A DNA stretch of 64,000 nt from the NCBI RefSeq assembly GCF_020524285.1, contig NZ_JAIVKX010000005.1, positions 124,001 through 188,000 of the forward strand, given 5' to 3'. The notes beneath the pieces are model-generated. The model saw only the letters and a list, made by a program, of their open reading frames with translations, did no database searches and had not been told where the DNA came from. This stretch comes from Alloyangia pacifica. GTDB lineage: Bacteria; Pseudomonadota; Alphaproteobacteria; Rhodobacterales; Rhodobacteraceae. The position numbers and the translations under genes are program-made. This document shows positions 42,741 to 51,919 of the stretch, one piece after another. Each line of letters begins with the position of its first letter. Position 1 is the stretch's first letter.

Positions 42741-43364
42741 ATGGCCTTTACCATCGCCATCGACGGGCCGGCGGCTGCCGGAAAGGGCACGATCAGCCGC
42801 GCCGTTGCCGCGCATTTCGGCTTTGCCCATCTCGACACCGGGCTGCTCTATCGCGCCGTGGGGCGCAAGATGCTCGACGGGGTCGAGCCGATCACCGCGG
42901 CGCAGGAGCTGGTGCCGGACGACCTGCAGGTGGGCGGGCTGCGCACCGCCGCGGTCGGCCAGGCGGCCTCGCGCGTGGCGGCGATCCCCGAGGTGCGCGC
43001 GGCGCTGCTGGACTTCCAGCGTGCCTTTGCCCGCCGTGACGGCGGCGCGGTGCTGGACGGGCGCGACATCGGCACGGTGATCTGCCCCGAGGCCGAGGCC
43101 AAGCTCTTCGTCACCGCCAGTGCCGAGGTCCGTGCCCGCCGCCGCTTCGACGAGCTGGTGGCCGGGGGCGCCGAGACCACCTACGACACCGTGCTGGCCG
43201 AGACCCGCGAGCGCGACCACCGCGACGCCACCCGCGCCGACGCGCCGCTGAAACCGGCGGAGGACGCGATAACCATCGACACCTCGAAACTGGATGTTGA
43301 GGCCGCCGTGGCCGCCGCGATCTCGGCGGTCGGGGCGCGCAGCGCCGAACAAGTGAAGGGATGA
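42741..43364 (+). CDS. cmk: Cytidylate kinase
   Basis: 207 residues, phosphorylates CMP and dCMP using ATP. Seen: P-loop [51 protein letters not shown] and RARRRFDEL. Ribosome site AAGGGACGG before the ATG. In many alphaproteobacteria aroA-cmk is followed by rpsA; here an aldo/keto reductase overlaps the stop by ATGA (43361-43364) instead, a local rearrangement. Confidence 0.96.
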   Translation: MAFTIAIDGPAAAGKGTISRAVAAHFGFAHLDTGLLYRAVGRKMLDGVEPITAAQELVPDDLQVGGLRTAAVGQAASRVAAIPEVRAALLDFQRAFARRDGGAVLDGRDIGTVICPEAEAKLFVTASAEVRARRRFDELVAGGAETTYDTVLAETRERDHRDATRADAPLKPAEDAITIDTSKLDVEAAVAAAISAVGARSAEQVKG

Positions 43365-44365
43365 GCATGAAAACAGTTCGCATGGGCCCCGGCGGCCCCG
43401 AGGTGCCCGCCTTCGGCATTGGCGCCATGTCCTTTGCCGAGTTCTACGGCCCGACCACCGAGGCCAATTCCTACGCGGTGCTCGATGCCGCGGCCGAGGC
43501 CGGGGTGGCGCATATCGACACCTCCAACGTCTACGGCATGGGGCGCTCGGAAAAGGCGATCGGGGCCTGGCTGAAGGCCAACCCCGGTGCCCGCGAGACG
43601 CTGCATATCGCCACCAAGGCCGGGATCACCAAGGACGCGGCGGGCAACCGCTGCTTCGACAATTCCGCCGGGCATCTCGAGAGCGAGCTCGACGGCTCGC
43701 TGGCGCGCATGGGGATCGAGCAGGTCGATCTTTTCTACGTGCATCGCCGCGAGGAGGCCCGGCCCATCGAGGAGGTCACCGAGACCCTCGCGGGGCTGGT
43801 GAAGAAGGGCAAGATCAAGAGCTTCGGCTTTTCCGAGATCGCCCCGTCCTCGCTGCGGCGGGCGGCGGCGGTGCATCCGGTGGCGGCGGTGCAGTCGGAG
43901 TATTCGCTGTCGTCGCGCTTCACCGAACTGGGGTTGGTTCAGGCCTGCAAGGAACTGGGCACGGCGCTGGTCGCCTTCTCGCCGGTGGGACGCTCGCTGC
44001 TCACCGACAGTCCGATCGGGCCCGAGACGATCGCTGCCAACCCCTTCCTCGCCACCAACCCGCGGTTCATCGAGCCGAGCCTGTCGGCCAACCTCGCGAT
44101 CACCGATGGCTTCCGCGCGCTGGCCGCCGAGATGGGGCTGCCCGCGGCCGGGCTGTCCATCGCCTGGCTGCTAGCCCGGGGCGATCACGTGATCCCGATT
44201 CCCGGCACGCGCTCGGTGGCCCACCTCAAGGAGCTGCTGACCGGGCTGCACGCCACGCTGACCGAGGCTGACCTGCTGCGGATCGAAGAGGTGCTGCCCG
44301 TGGGCTGGGCGCATGGCGACCGCTACTCGGTGGCGCAGCGCGTCGGGCCCGAGAACTTCTGCTGA
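43361..44365 (+). CDS. Aldo/keto reductase
   Basis: 334 residues, NADPH-dependent TIM-barrel oxidoreductase. Seen: [14 protein letters not shown], catalytic Asp and Tyr in [14 protein letters not shown], Lys in HIATKAGIT, His in [14 protein letters not shown], and the cofactor segment [13 protein letters not shown]. Belongs to the YajO/PLR-like group acting on aldehydes. Start overlaps the cmk stop by four bases; a second ATG at 43367 would remove two residues. Confidence 0.93.
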   Translation: MSMKTVRMGPGGPEVPAFGIGAMSFAEFYGPTTEANSYAVLDAAAEAGVAHIDTSNVYGMGRSEKAIGAWLKANPGARETLHIATKAGITKDAAGNRCFDNSAGHLESELDGSLARMGIEQVDLFYVHRREEARPIEEVTETLAGLVKKGKIKSFGFSEIAPSSLRRAAAVHPVAAVQSEYSLSSRFTELGLVQACKELGTALVAFSPVGRSLLTDSPIGPETIAANPFLATNPRFIEPSLSANLAITDGFRALAAEMGLPAAGLSIAWLLARGDHVIPIPGTRSVAHLKELLTGLHATLTEADLLRIEEVLPVGWAHGDRYSVAQRVGPENFC

Positions 44366-44458
44366 GTTTGCCGGGGCGCCGGGCGGGGCAGGGGGGCGCC
44401 CCTTGCCGCCGCGCGGCTCGGCCTCGGCGCATTTCTGGAAAGATGAAAGGGACAGCGC

Positions 44459-45112
44459 ATGTCTCATGTCACCCTCGTGCGGCACGGGCAGGCCAATACC
44501 CATGCCAAGGACGAGATCAGCTATGACCGGCTGAGCGATCTGGGGCGCCAGCAGGCGCGCTGGCTCGGCGATCACCTGCGCGGCTCCGGCGAGGTCTTTG
44601 CCCGCGCCTATTGCGGCACGTTGCAGCGCCACCGCGAGACCGCGGCCGAGATGGGCATCGAACTCGAGGTGGTGCAGGACGCGCGCCTCAACGAGCTCGA
44701 GTATTTCACCATGGCGCAGCTTCTGGACCAGCAGCACGGGATTGCCTTGCCGCCGGACCGCGAAGGCTTCATCCGGCACCTACCGACGCTTTTCACCTAT
44801 TGGCGCGAGGGCCGGCTCGAGGGCGCACCCGAGAGCTTCGCGGACTTCGAGGGCCGCGTGCGCGAGGTGATCGACGAGATCGCCGCGGGCGAGGGGCGGG
44901 CCGTGGTGGTGACCTCGGGCGGGCTCATCGGCATGGCGATGCGGGTGACCATGGGGCTCGAGATGAAGGCGCTGGCGCATGCCTGCCTCGCCATCGAGAA
45001 CACCTCGCTGCATCGCTTCCAGCCGATCTCGACCGGGCTGTGCCTGACACTGTTCAACGCCGTGCCGCACCTCGAAGGGGCGGAGCGGTCACTGGCGCGC
45101 ACGCATCTCTGA
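44459..45112 (+). CDS. Histidine phosphatase family protein
   Basis: 217 residues, phosphoglycerate-mutase-like fold. Seen: catalytic VRHGQANTHA at residues 6-15, acid/base Glu around LNELEYFTMAQL, and the second catalytic His replaced by a Thr-Ser-Gly stretch VVVTSGGLIGMAM where most members have a VxHGG-like motif. The missing second His would weaken or redirect activity. Ribosome site GAAAGGGA before the ATG. Stand-alone gene 93 bases after the aldo/keto reductase. Confidence 0.88.
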   Translation: MSHVTLVRHGQANTHAKDEISYDRLSDLGRQQARWLGDHLRGSGEVFARAYCGTLQRHRETAAEMGIELEVVQDARLNELEYFTMAQLLDQQHGIALPPDREGFIRHLPTLFTYWREGRLEGAPESFADFEGRVREVIDEIAAGEGRAVVVTSGGLIGMAMRVTMGLEMKALAHACLAIENTSLHRFQPISTGLCLTLFNAVPHLEGAERSLARTHL

Positions 45113-45178
45113 CGCCCGGGTTTCCCCGCTGCGCGCTTTTCTGTAGCAAGGCGGGGAATTTGGGTTGTGGAGAGACGG

Positions 45179-46240
45179 ATGACACATCTCTGGGTGCGCG
45201 CGGAGCAGCGGCAGAACGAGGACCGGGTGGGCGTAACGCCCGAGGGGGTGAAGGCGCTGATCGCCGCGGGGCTGCGCGTCACCGTCGAGGAAAGCCGCGC
45301 CCGGGTCATCGGCATCGAGGGCTACCGCGCCGCGGGCGCCGAGATCGCCCCGGAGAACAGCTGGCCCGAGGCGCCCGGGGAAGCGATCATCTTCGGCCTC
45401 AAGGAGCTGCCCGAAGACGGCACGCCCCTGCGCCACCGTCACATCATGTTCGGCCATGCCTTCAAGGGCCAGCCGGCGGGGCAGGTGCTGCTGAAGCGCT
45501 TCGTCGAAGGCGGCGGGGCGCTCTACGATCTGGAATACCTCGTGGGCGAGGACGGGCGGCGGGTTGCGGCCTTCGGCTACTGGGCGGGCTACGCTGGCGC
45601 GGCGGTGACGCTGCTGGCCTATGCGGCGCAGAAGCAGGGCGGCCTCTGCGCGCCGGTCTCGGTCTGGCCGGGGGCGGCGGCGATGGAGGCCGCGGTTGCC
45701 GATGCGCTCGATGCAGCGGGCGGCGCGCGGCCCAAGGCGCTGGTCATCGGCGCGCTGGGGCGGGTCGGAACCGGGGCGTCGGACCTCTGCCGCAAGATCG
45801 GCGTCGAGGTGACCGGCTGGGACATGGCCGAGACCGCCCATGGCGGGCCGTTCCCCGAGGTGCTCGAGCACGAGATCTTCTTCAACTGCATCCTCGCGCA
45901 TCCCGGCACGCCGGTCTTCGTGCCGGCCTCGGCGGTCACTGACTCGCGCAAGCTGCGGGCCATCGGCGACATTGCCTGCGATCCGGACAGTGACTTCTCG
46001 CCGGTGAAGGTCTATGACCGCGTGACCGACTGGCAGGCCCCCGCGTTGCGGGTTCACGAGGAGCCGCCGCTCGACGTCATGGCGATCGACAACCTTCCCT
46101 CGCTGCTCCCGCGGGAGAGCTCGGAGGATTTCGCCGCGCAACTGCTGCCGCATCTGCTGACCCTGCCCGCGCTGGACGCGGGCGTCTGGGGCCGGGCGGC
46201 GGCGACCTACGACAGATACCTCAAGGAGGAACTTGCATGA
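45179..46240 (+). CDS. Saccharopine dehydrogenase, L-lysine-forming type
   Basis: 353 residues, related to yeast Lys1 and alanine dehydrogenase folds. Catalyses saccharopine + NAD+ + H2O to lysine + 2-oxoglutarate, or the reverse. Seen: LWVRAEQRQNEDRVGVTPEG, FGHAFKGQPAG, LYDLEYLVGEDGRRVAAFGY, and the NAD loop VIGALGRVGTGA. Start at 45179 preceded by GAGAGACGG. Its stop overlaps the next gene by ATGA (46237-46240), forming a two-enzyme unit. Confidence 0.93.
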   Translation: MTHLWVRAEQRQNEDRVGVTPEGVKALIAAGLRVTVEESRARVIGIEGYRAAGAEIAPENSWPEAPGEAIIFGLKELPEDGTPLRHRHIMFGHAFKGQPAGQVLLKRFVEGGGALYDLEYLVGEDGRRVAAFGYWAGYAGAAVTLLAYAAQKQGGLCAPVSVWPGAAAMEAAVADALDAAGGARPKALVIGALGRVGTGASDLCRKIGVEVTGWDMAETAHGGPFPEVLEHEIFFNCILAHPGTPVFVPASAVTDSRKLRAIGDIACDPDSDFSPVKVYDRVTDWQAPALRVHEEPPLDVMAIDNLPSLLPRESSEDFAAQLLPHLLTLPALDAGVWGRAAATYDRYLKEELA

Positions 46241-47364
46241 TTCATTGGTGCGGAACGGGGCTTTCATCCATCCCGGGGCTGCGACGGCTGATCGAAGCGG
46301 GCCACGACGTGATGGTTTGGAACCGGACCGAAACCAAGGCCCGCGAGGCCGTGGGCGACATCACCAACCGTATTCTCGCCTTCGCCCCCGAGGTGCTGGA
46401 GCCCGCGGTGCAGGAAGGCGACGTGATCGTCTCGATGCTGCCGGGCGACTGGCACGTGAAACTGGCCGAGATCGCGATCAAGAAGAAGGCGCATTTCGTG
46501 TCGTCCTCCTACATCTCGCCGGAGATGCGCGGGCTGGACGCCAAGGCGAAAGAAGCCGGTGTGGCGCTGGTCAACGAGGTCGGGCTCGACCCGGGCATCG
46601 ACCACCTGATGGCGCATGACCTCGTCGCGGCCTACCGGGCGTCCGACGCCTTCGATGTCGAGAACGAGATCAGCTTCCTGAGCTACTGCGGCGGCGTGCC
46701 GAAAGAGGCCAACGCATTCCGCTACAAGTTCTCCTGGGCGCCGGTCGGCGTGCTGAAGGCGCTGCGCTCCCCCTCGCGCTCGATCCGCCATTTCGAGGAA
46801 CTGAACGTGTCGCGTCCGTGGGATGCGCTGAGCCGCTACGATGCGCCGCTCGACCCGCCCGAGAGCTTCGAGGTCTATCCCAACCGCGACTCGCTGCCGT
46901 TCATCGAACAATACGAGTTCGGCCAGGACTGGAAGGTGAAGGACTTCGTGCGCGGCACGCTGCGCCTCAACGGCTGGTCCGAGGCGTGGAAGGAGATCTT
47001 CGCCGAGGTCGAAACCGCCGACGATGCGCGGCTGGCGAAGATGGCCTCCGACCTGCTGGCCGAGAACAAGTACGAAGAGGGTGAGCCCGACCGGGTGGTG
47101 CTCTGCGTGACGCTGAAGGCCGAGAAGGCCGGCGAGGTCGTCTGGCACAAGACCTGGGTGATGGATGCCTGGGGCGATGCCCGCGGTTCCGCCATGGCGC
47201 GGCTGGTGTCGATGCCGGTGTCCTGGGCGATCGAGGCGGTGCTCAACCGCGAGATCAAGCCCGGGGTTTCGGCGGCGCCCTCCGATCCCAAGCTGGTCAC
47301 GCGCTGGCTGGGCGGCGTCGAGAGCCTCGCGCAGCGGATGATGCGCGTCGACGAGGCCGGCTGA
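46237..47364 (+). CDS. Saccharopine dehydrogenase, glutamate-forming type (Lys9-like)
   Basis: 375 residues. Converts saccharopine to glutamate and 2-aminoadipate semialdehyde, or the reverse. Seen: cofactor-domain start IHWCGTGLSSIPGLRRLIEA, SSSYISPEMRGLD, and the family hallmark NEVGLDPGIDHLMAHDL, SYCGGVPKEAN. Together with the overlapping Lys1-like enzyme it gives the full saccharopine route between lysine and aminoadipate semialdehyde as two polypeptides. A strong terminator follows. Confidence 0.93.
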   Translation: MIHWCGTGLSSIPGLRRLIEAGHDVMVWNRTETKAREAVGDITNRILAFAPEVLEPAVQEGDVIVSMLPGDWHVKLAEIAIKKKAHFVSSSYISPEMRGLDAKAKEAGVALVNEVGLDPGIDHLMAHDLVAAYRASDAFDVENEISFLSYCGGVPKEANAFRYKFSWAPVGVLKALRSPSRSIRHFEELNVSRPWDALSRYDAPLDPPESFEVYPNRDSLPFIEQYEFGQDWKVKDFVRGTLRLNGWSEAWKEIFAEVETADDARLAKMASDLLAENKYEEGEPDRVVLCVTLKAEKAGEVVWHKTWVMDAWGDARGSAMARLVSMPVSWAIEAVLNREIKPGVSAAPSDPKLVTRWLGGVESLAQRMMRVDEAG

Positions 47365-47400
47365 GGCACGCCTCGGCCCGGTTTGATCCGGAAAACACAA

Positions 47401-47433
47401 AGCGCCGGCCCGTTTCCGCGGGCCGGCGCTTTT
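47401..47433 (+). terminator. Rho-independent terminator after the saccharopine genes
   Basis: 12-base perfect arms AGCGCCGGCCCG (47401-47412) and 47419-47430, 6-base loop, TTTT run. Also lies at the 3' end of the converging CYTH gene. Confidence 0.85.
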
Positions 47434-47468
47434 GCGTCAGAACGCCCCGGTGGCCGAGGGCGGACGGG

Positions 47469-47954
47469 TCAGGCGAGGCGGACGGTCTGACCTGCCTCGC
47501 CGCGGCGGGCGCGGATCATGTTGATCTTGCGGTATTCCTGGTGGCCGGTGACCTCGGGGCCGATCCAGTCGGGCAGGCTCAGAGCTTGATCGGCGCAGGT
47601 CAGTTCGACCTCGGCGATGACGATGCCCTCCAGCAGGCCGGTGTAGACATCGACGGTCCATTCCAGCCCGTTCTCGAGGATGTAGTGGCGGCGCTTCTCG
47701 ACCACTTCGGTGCAGTGGTTGTCGAGCATGTCCTGCGCATCCGCGGCGGGGATGGGATATTCGAACTCGTCCCGGACCAGCCCGTTGCGCGGCCCTTTGA
47801 GCGAGAGCGTGGCCCGCTCGTCGTAGAAGCGCACGCGGACCTTGCGGCCGTTTTCCGTGGCGACAAGCCCGTCGCGCAGAAGCTCGCTGCGCACGACCCG
47901 CTGCTTCCATGTGTCGTCGCCCACGAGGAACTTGCGTTCGATTTCCTTTGCCAT
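47469..47954 (-). CDS. CYTH-domain triphosphatase
   Basis: 161 residues, one CYTH (triphosphate tunnel) domain; bacterial relatives hydrolyse inorganic triphosphate or related compounds with a divalent metal. Seen: the N-terminal ExExK signature EIERKFLV, GRKVRVRFYDERATLSLKG, EFEYPIP and IVIAEVELTCADQAL. No CHAD domain follows. Single gene; short 27-base gap to the terminator region on the other side. Confidence 0.92.
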   Translation of the reverse strand: MAKEIERKFLVGDDTWKQRVVRSELLRDGLVATENGRKVRVRFYDERATLSLKGPRNGLVRDEFEYPIPAADAQDMLDNHCTEVVEKRRHYILENGLEWTVDVYTGLLEGIVIAEVELTCADQALSLPDWIGPEVTGHQEYRKINMIRARRGEAGQTVRLA

Positions 47955-48112
47955 GGCAGCCTTGGAATGGATGAAAATTTGGGCTCTTTGCGAATCCAGA
48001 TTTATCCCGCGCTTGGGGCGAAGGCCATCCGGGAAATGCGTGCTCTTCCGTCAAGCTGTCCCGCTATCGAGACAGGGGGCGCCGCGGGGCGAAGAGGGCG
48101 GGCGCCGCAAAC

Positions 48113-48142
48113 GAAAAGGGGCGCGCCCGAAGGCACGCCCCT
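48113..48142 (-). terminator. Terminator of the dsbA-like gene
   Basis: Read on the minus strand: an 11-pair stem with one mismatch (48117-48127 with 48132-48142), a TTCG tetraloop and a TTTT run at 48113-48116. It is 40 bases past the DsbA stop. The rest of 47955-48181 shows no gene. Confidence 0.75.
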
Positions 48143-48181
48143 GCGTGGCCGCAGCCGAAGGGCTGGGCGGCCAGGATACGC

Positions 48182-48844
48182 TTACTGCGCCGCTTCGTAA
48201 TGCTCGTCCAGAACCTCGGCGAAATCGTCGTAGGACATGTTCGAGTAGGGCTTGCCGTCGATGATGAAGGAGGGCGTCGCGGTGATGTTGTCGCGGGTCG
48301 CGTTCTCCTGGTACCAGCCGACCAGCGCCTTCAGCTTCTCGCCGTCGTTCATGCAGGCGTCGAGCTGGTCCTTGCCGAGGCCGGCCATCAGGCCGATCTT
48401 GCGCAGGCCGTCGGCGATGCCCTGGTCGGAGCCCGCCTTGATCCAGTCGCCCTGCGTCTTGTACATCATGTCGGCGATGCCGAAGAACTTCGTCGGCTCG
48501 CAGCGCGCGACCATCGCCGCCCACATGCCGTATTTGTCGAAGTAGACATCGCGGTAGACCAGCTTTGCCTTGCCGGTGTCGATGTAGTTCTCCTCGATTT
48601 GCGGCAGTACCTCGTTGGAGAAGCGCGCGCAGTGCGGGCAGGTGAAGGAGGCGTATTCGATGATCTCGACGGGTGCGTCCACATCGCCCTTCACCATCTC
48701 GACGATCTCGGGTGCGGTTTCCGTGGCGGTTTCGGCGGCGCTGGCCTCGCTGCTCGCCTCCTGCGCGCTGGCCGCGCCGGAGATGGCGACGCCCCCGAGG
48801 GCGAATGCGGCCGCGAACGCGGCGACGGGAAGAATGCGGGTCAT
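48182..48844 (-). CDS. DsbA-family periplasmic thiol:disulfide protein
   Basis: 220 residues. Signal peptide (MTRILPVAAFAAAFALGGVA, cleavage near ASA-QEA), an acidic Ala/Glu linker (28-45), then a thioredoxin fold with helical insert. Seen: YASFTCPHCARFSNEVLP (Cys69-Pro-His-Cys72) and the cis-proline loop ATPSFIIDGKPY. Relatives oxidise or reduce cysteine pairs in exported proteins. It follows the DciA gene on the same strand after 109 bases containing tandem hairpin repeats. Confidence 0.93.
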   Translation of the reverse strand: MTRILPVAAFAAAFALGGVAISGAASAQEASSEASAAETATETAPEIVEMVKGDVDAPVEIIEYASFTCPHCARFSNEVLPQIEENYIDTGKAKLVYRDVYFDKYGMWAAMVARCEPTKFFGIADMMYKTQGDWIKAGSDQGIADGLRKIGLMAGLGKDQLDACMNDGEKLKALVGWYQENATRDNITATPSFIIDGKPYSNMSYDDFAEVLDEHYEAAQ

Positions 48845-48867
48845 GTAAGGTCCTCTTGTGGTTGCCT

Positions 48868-48930
48868 TGCCTGCGGCGCGAAGCCGCGTTTCTGCCTGCG
48901 GCGCGAAGCCGCGTTTCTGCCTGCGGCGCG
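48868..48930 (-). repeat. 25-base tandem repeat with internal hairpins in the dsbA leader
   Basis: Two exact 25-base units (48868-48892 and 48893-48917) and a 13-base partial third (48918-48930). Each full unit holds the inverted repeat GCGGC-GCGA-AGCCGC, so the dsbA leader carries two identical adjacent stem-loops. The repeat fills most of the gap between the DciA stop and the DsbA start. Confidence 0.85.
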
Positions 48931-48953
48931 GGGTCGCCTGTCGTTCCACGGCG

Positions 48954-49463
48954 CTACTGCCGCGATTTCGAGATGACGTTGCCGGCGAGGCGCTCCAGCG
49001 CCTGGCGCAGCCCGTCGTCATGGATGTCACCGGCCACCTTGTGGGCCTCGGCCTTGATCTCGGGCGAGGGTTCGGGTTTTTCGGCCTTCGGCGCGTGGCC
49101 GAAGGCGACGCGGCCCTCGGCAAAGCCGGTGGAGGCGGTCTGGGTGACGCGGACGCGGGCGATGGCATTGTAGCCGTAGACCGCGTTGACCTTTTCGCGC
49201 AGCTGTTCCTTCTGCATCTCCAGCAGCGGCGCCATGGCGCCGGTGGTGAGCAGGGTCAGCGTGGCGCCAAGCCCCTGCTGGCGCGAGTAGCTGACCTCGA
49301 CCGGGCGGGCCATGGCCGCGATGTCGGCGCCGACGATCTCGTCCCAATGGGTGAGCAGGCGCGACTGCGCGAAGCCGCGGCTCTCGCTGGCCTTGCGGAT
49401 CTGCGCGTTCAGCAGACCCGAGGTCTTTGCGAACCCGTATGTTGAGGTGTTGCGCCGTGCCAT
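48954..49463 (-). CDS. DciA-like DUF721 protein
   Basis: 169 residues. DUF721/DciA proteins load or recruit the replicative helicase DnaB in bacteria lacking DnaC. Seen: GLLNAQIRKASESRGFAQSR, LTHWDEIVGADIAAMARPVE (the W-x-x-I-V-G family core) and a beta-strand region LGATLTLLTTGAMAPLLEMQ. A longer charged C-terminal region than usual ends with DDGLRQALERLAGNVISKSR. Divergent from mutY. Confidence 0.85.
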   Translation of the reverse strand: MARRNTSTYGFAKTSGLLNAQIRKASESRGFAQSRLLTHWDEIVGADIAAMARPVEVSYSRQQGLGATLTLLTTGAMAPLLEMQKEQLREKVNAVYGYNAIARVRVTQTASTGFAEGRVAFGHAPKAEKPEPSPEIKAEAHKVAGDIHDDGLRQALERLAGNVISKSRQ

Positions 49464-49549
49464 CTTGAATCCCTCTCTGCGGACCTATTCTAGTGACCCC
49501 GCATCCGCATGCCAGCAGGGAATCGCTTTTGTCGTCGATGATCAAGGGA

Positions 49550-50605
49550 ATGTCAGCCACGCGTGACACGGCGCAGGCCGCAGATCTGCTCACCTGGTAC
49601 GATCGCCACGCCCGGGAGCTGCCGTGGCGCGTCAGCCCGGCGGCGCGGGCGGCGGGGGTGAGGCCCGACCCGTACCGGGTCTGGATGTCCGAGATCATGC
49701 TGCAGCAGACCACCGTCGCGGCGGTGAAGAGCTATTTCGAGGCCTTCACCGCGCGCTGGCCGACGGTGTCGGACCTTGCCGCCGCCGAGGATGCGGATGT
49801 CATGGCCGCCTGGGCAGGGCTGGGCTACTACGCCCGTGCCCGCAACCTGCTGAAATGCGCGCGGGCGGTGGCCGATGAGCATGACGGGGTCTTTCCGCAG
49901 ACGCTCGAGGGGCTGCGCGCCTTGCCCGGCGTCGGGCCCTACACGGCGGCGGCGGTGGCGGCGATTGCCTTCGACCTGCCCGAGACCGTGGTGGACGGCA
50001 ACGTCGAGCGGGTCATGGCGCGGCTGCACGACGAGCACCTGCCGCTGCCGCAGTCGAAACCCGTGCTGACGGACTACGCCGCGGCGCTGACCCCGCAGGA
50101 GCGGCCCGGAGACTACGCGCAGGCGGTGATGGACCTCGGCGCCACCATTTGCACCCCGCGCAACCCGGCCTGCGGGCTCTGCCCCTGGCGCACCGCCTGC
50201 GCCGCCTGGGATCACGGGACGCAGGCGGAGCTGCCGAAGAAGGCCCCGAAGAAGCGCAAGCCGACCCGTCACGGCATCGCCTACCTGGTCAAGCGCGTGG
50301 ACGGGGCCTGGCTGCTGGAGCGCCGCCCCGACAGCGGGCTGCTGGGCGGCATGCTGGGCTGGCCGGGCTCGGAGTGGTCCGAGGACGCGCCGGCCGATGC
50401 GCCGCCGATCCGGGCGGAGTGGAAGAAGCTCAACGCCGAGGCCCGCCACACCTTTACCCATTTCCACCTGCGCCTGACCGTGAAGACCGCGCTGGTGCCG
50501 ATGGAGCGGCGCCCCGAGCGCGGCGAGTTCATCGAGGCGGAGGTCTTCGACGCCGGGGATCTGCCGACGGTGATGCGCAAGGCCTTTGCCCTGACCGCGG
50601 GCTGA
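49550..50605 (+). CDS. mutY: A/G-specific adenine DNA glycosylase MutY
   Basis: 351 residues. Removes adenine opposite 8-oxoguanine. Seen: catalytic Glu in WMSEIMLQQTTVAAV, helix-hairpin-helix LPGVGPYTAAAVAAIAF, catalytic Asp in VDGNVERVMARL, the 4Fe-4S ligands C-x6-C-x2-C-x5-C (CTPRNPACGLCPWRTAC), and a C-terminal NUDIX-like 8-oxoG recognition domain with FTHFHLRL. Earlier in-frame starts (49493 GTG, 49538 ATG) exist; 49550 (MSATRDTAQAADLL) fits the usual N-terminus, but no clear ribosome site decides it. Confidence 0.95.
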   Translation: MSATRDTAQAADLLTWYDRHARELPWRVSPAARAAGVRPDPYRVWMSEIMLQQTTVAAVKSYFEAFTARWPTVSDLAAAEDADVMAAWAGLGYYARARNLLKCARAVADEHDGVFPQTLEGLRALPGVGPYTAAAVAAIAFDLPETVVDGNVERVMARLHDEHLPLPQSKPVLTDYAAALTPQERPGDYAQAVMDLGATICTPRNPACGLCPWRTACAAWDHGTQAELPKKAPKKRKPTRHGIAYLVKRVDGAWLLERRPDSGLLGGMLGWPGSEWSEDAPADAPPIRAEWKKLNAEARHTFTHFHLRLTVKTALVPMERRPERGEFIEAEVFDAGDLPTVMRKAFALTAG

Positions 50606-50751
50606 GGCAGCGCGGCCACGTCACGCCGTTCGCGGCCCTTGCGCCGCATTGACCGGGCGAAGCGCAGGGCACAAGCTGCGGCAACAGACTCTCAGCACGC
50701 GCCCTGCGCCAGCCAGAGGCGATGTCGGGGGCAGATGTTGGGGACGAGTGT

Positions 50752-51894
50752 ATGATTTCGGCAGATAAATTCGCGCGCTGGACCGCCGCCGCACCGTTCT
50801 GGCTGGTCTACCTGCTGCCCGTGCTGGTCTGGATCGGCGCGCTGAGCGGTGGGCTCTGGGTGCTGCTGCCGCCCCTGGCCACCTGGTACCTCTTCTCGGC
50901 GCTGGACGCGGCGCTGGGGCTGAACACCGAGAATGCCGATCCCCAGACCGAGGAGCACGCGCTCTTCTGGTACCGCGCCGGGGTGATGCTCTGGGCGCCG
51001 GTGCAATTCATCACGCTGTTCGCGCTGATCCGGTATGTGTCGGGCAACGACGCGCTGACCGGCTGGGAGAAGTTCGGGGTCTTCTTCGGCACCGGGGTGA
51101 TGACCGGCACGGTCGGCATCGTCTATTCCCACGAGCTTCTGCACCAGCGCAACAATCTCGAGCGGCGGCTCGGGGACTGGCTGCTGGCGATGGTGCTCTA
51201 TTCGCATTTCCGCTCGGAGCACCTGCTTGTGCACCACCTCTGGGTCGGCACGCCGCGCGATCCGGTGACCGCGCGCTACAACGAGGGCTTCCACCGCTAC
51301 TATGCGCGCGTGCTGCGCGAATGCCCGGTCTCGGCCTTCCGCGCCGAGAAGAAACTGCTGGCGCGGCGCGGGCTGCCCTGGTGGCACCGGCGCAACCCGT
51401 TCTGGCTCTACCTCGTGCTGCAGCTGGCGATGCTGGCGCTTGCGCTGATGCTCGGCGGCTGGGGCGGTCTGCTGCTGTTCCTGCTGCAGGCGGGGGTGGC
51501 GATCTGGCAACTCGAGCTGACCAACTACGTCGAGCATTACGCGCTGACCCGGAAATACCTCGGAGAGGGGCGCTACGAGCACGTCAGGCCGCACCATTCG
51601 TGGAACTCGGCGCATACGGCGACCAATTGGCTGCTGATCAATCTTCAGCGCCATTCCGACCACCACTACAAGCCGGACCGGCGCTTTCCCCTGCTGCAGA
51701 CCTACGCCGAGAGCGAGGCGCCGCAGCTGCCCTACGGCTACCCGGTGATGACCATGGCGGCGATGGTGCCGCCGGTCTGGCGGCGGGTGATGAACCCGAA
51801 GGTGCGGGCTTGGCGCCGGGCATGGTACCCGGAGATCGAGGACTGGTCGGAGTACAACAAGGCGCGCACGCCCCTGCCGAAGGGCTCAGTCTGA
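50752..51894 (+). CDS. AlkB-type membrane alkane/fatty acid monooxygenase
   Basis: 380 residues, about six membrane segments. Non-haem di-iron hydroxylase that oxidises the terminal carbon of alkanes with rubredoxin as electron donor. Seen the histidine boxes: HELLHQRNNLERR, EHLLVHHLWVGTPRDP (canonical EHxxGHH has Gly where Val is here), NYVEHYALTRKYL and LQRHSDHHYKPDRRFPLL. No rubredoxin gene is next to it. Start at 50752 preceded by GGGGA. Stands alone between mutY and the nucleoside operon. Confidence 0.9.
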   Translation: MISADKFARWTAAAPFWLVYLLPVLVWIGALSGGLWVLLPPLATWYLFSALDAALGLNTENADPQTEEHALFWYRAGVMLWAPVQFITLFALIRYVSGNDALTGWEKFGVFFGTGVMTGTVGIVYSHELLHQRNNLERRLGDWLLAMVLYSHFRSEHLLVHHLWVGTPRDPVTARYNEGFHRYYARVLRECPVSAFRAEKKLLARRGLPWWHRRNPFWLYLVLQLAMLALALMLGGWGGLLLFLLQAGVAIWQLELTNYVEHYALTRKYLGEGRYEHVRPHHSWNSAHTATNWLLINLQRHSDHHYKPDRRFPLLQTYAESEAPQLPYGYPVMTMAAMVPPVWRRVMNPKVRAWRRAWYPEIEDWSEYNKARTPLPKGSV

Positions 51895-51919
51895 GGCGGG
51901 GTCTGAGGCGGAGGTCGCG

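Noticed and set aside
48868-48930. CRISPR array
   Set aside because: Units are directly adjacent with no spacers and only 2.5 copies; tandem repeat instead.
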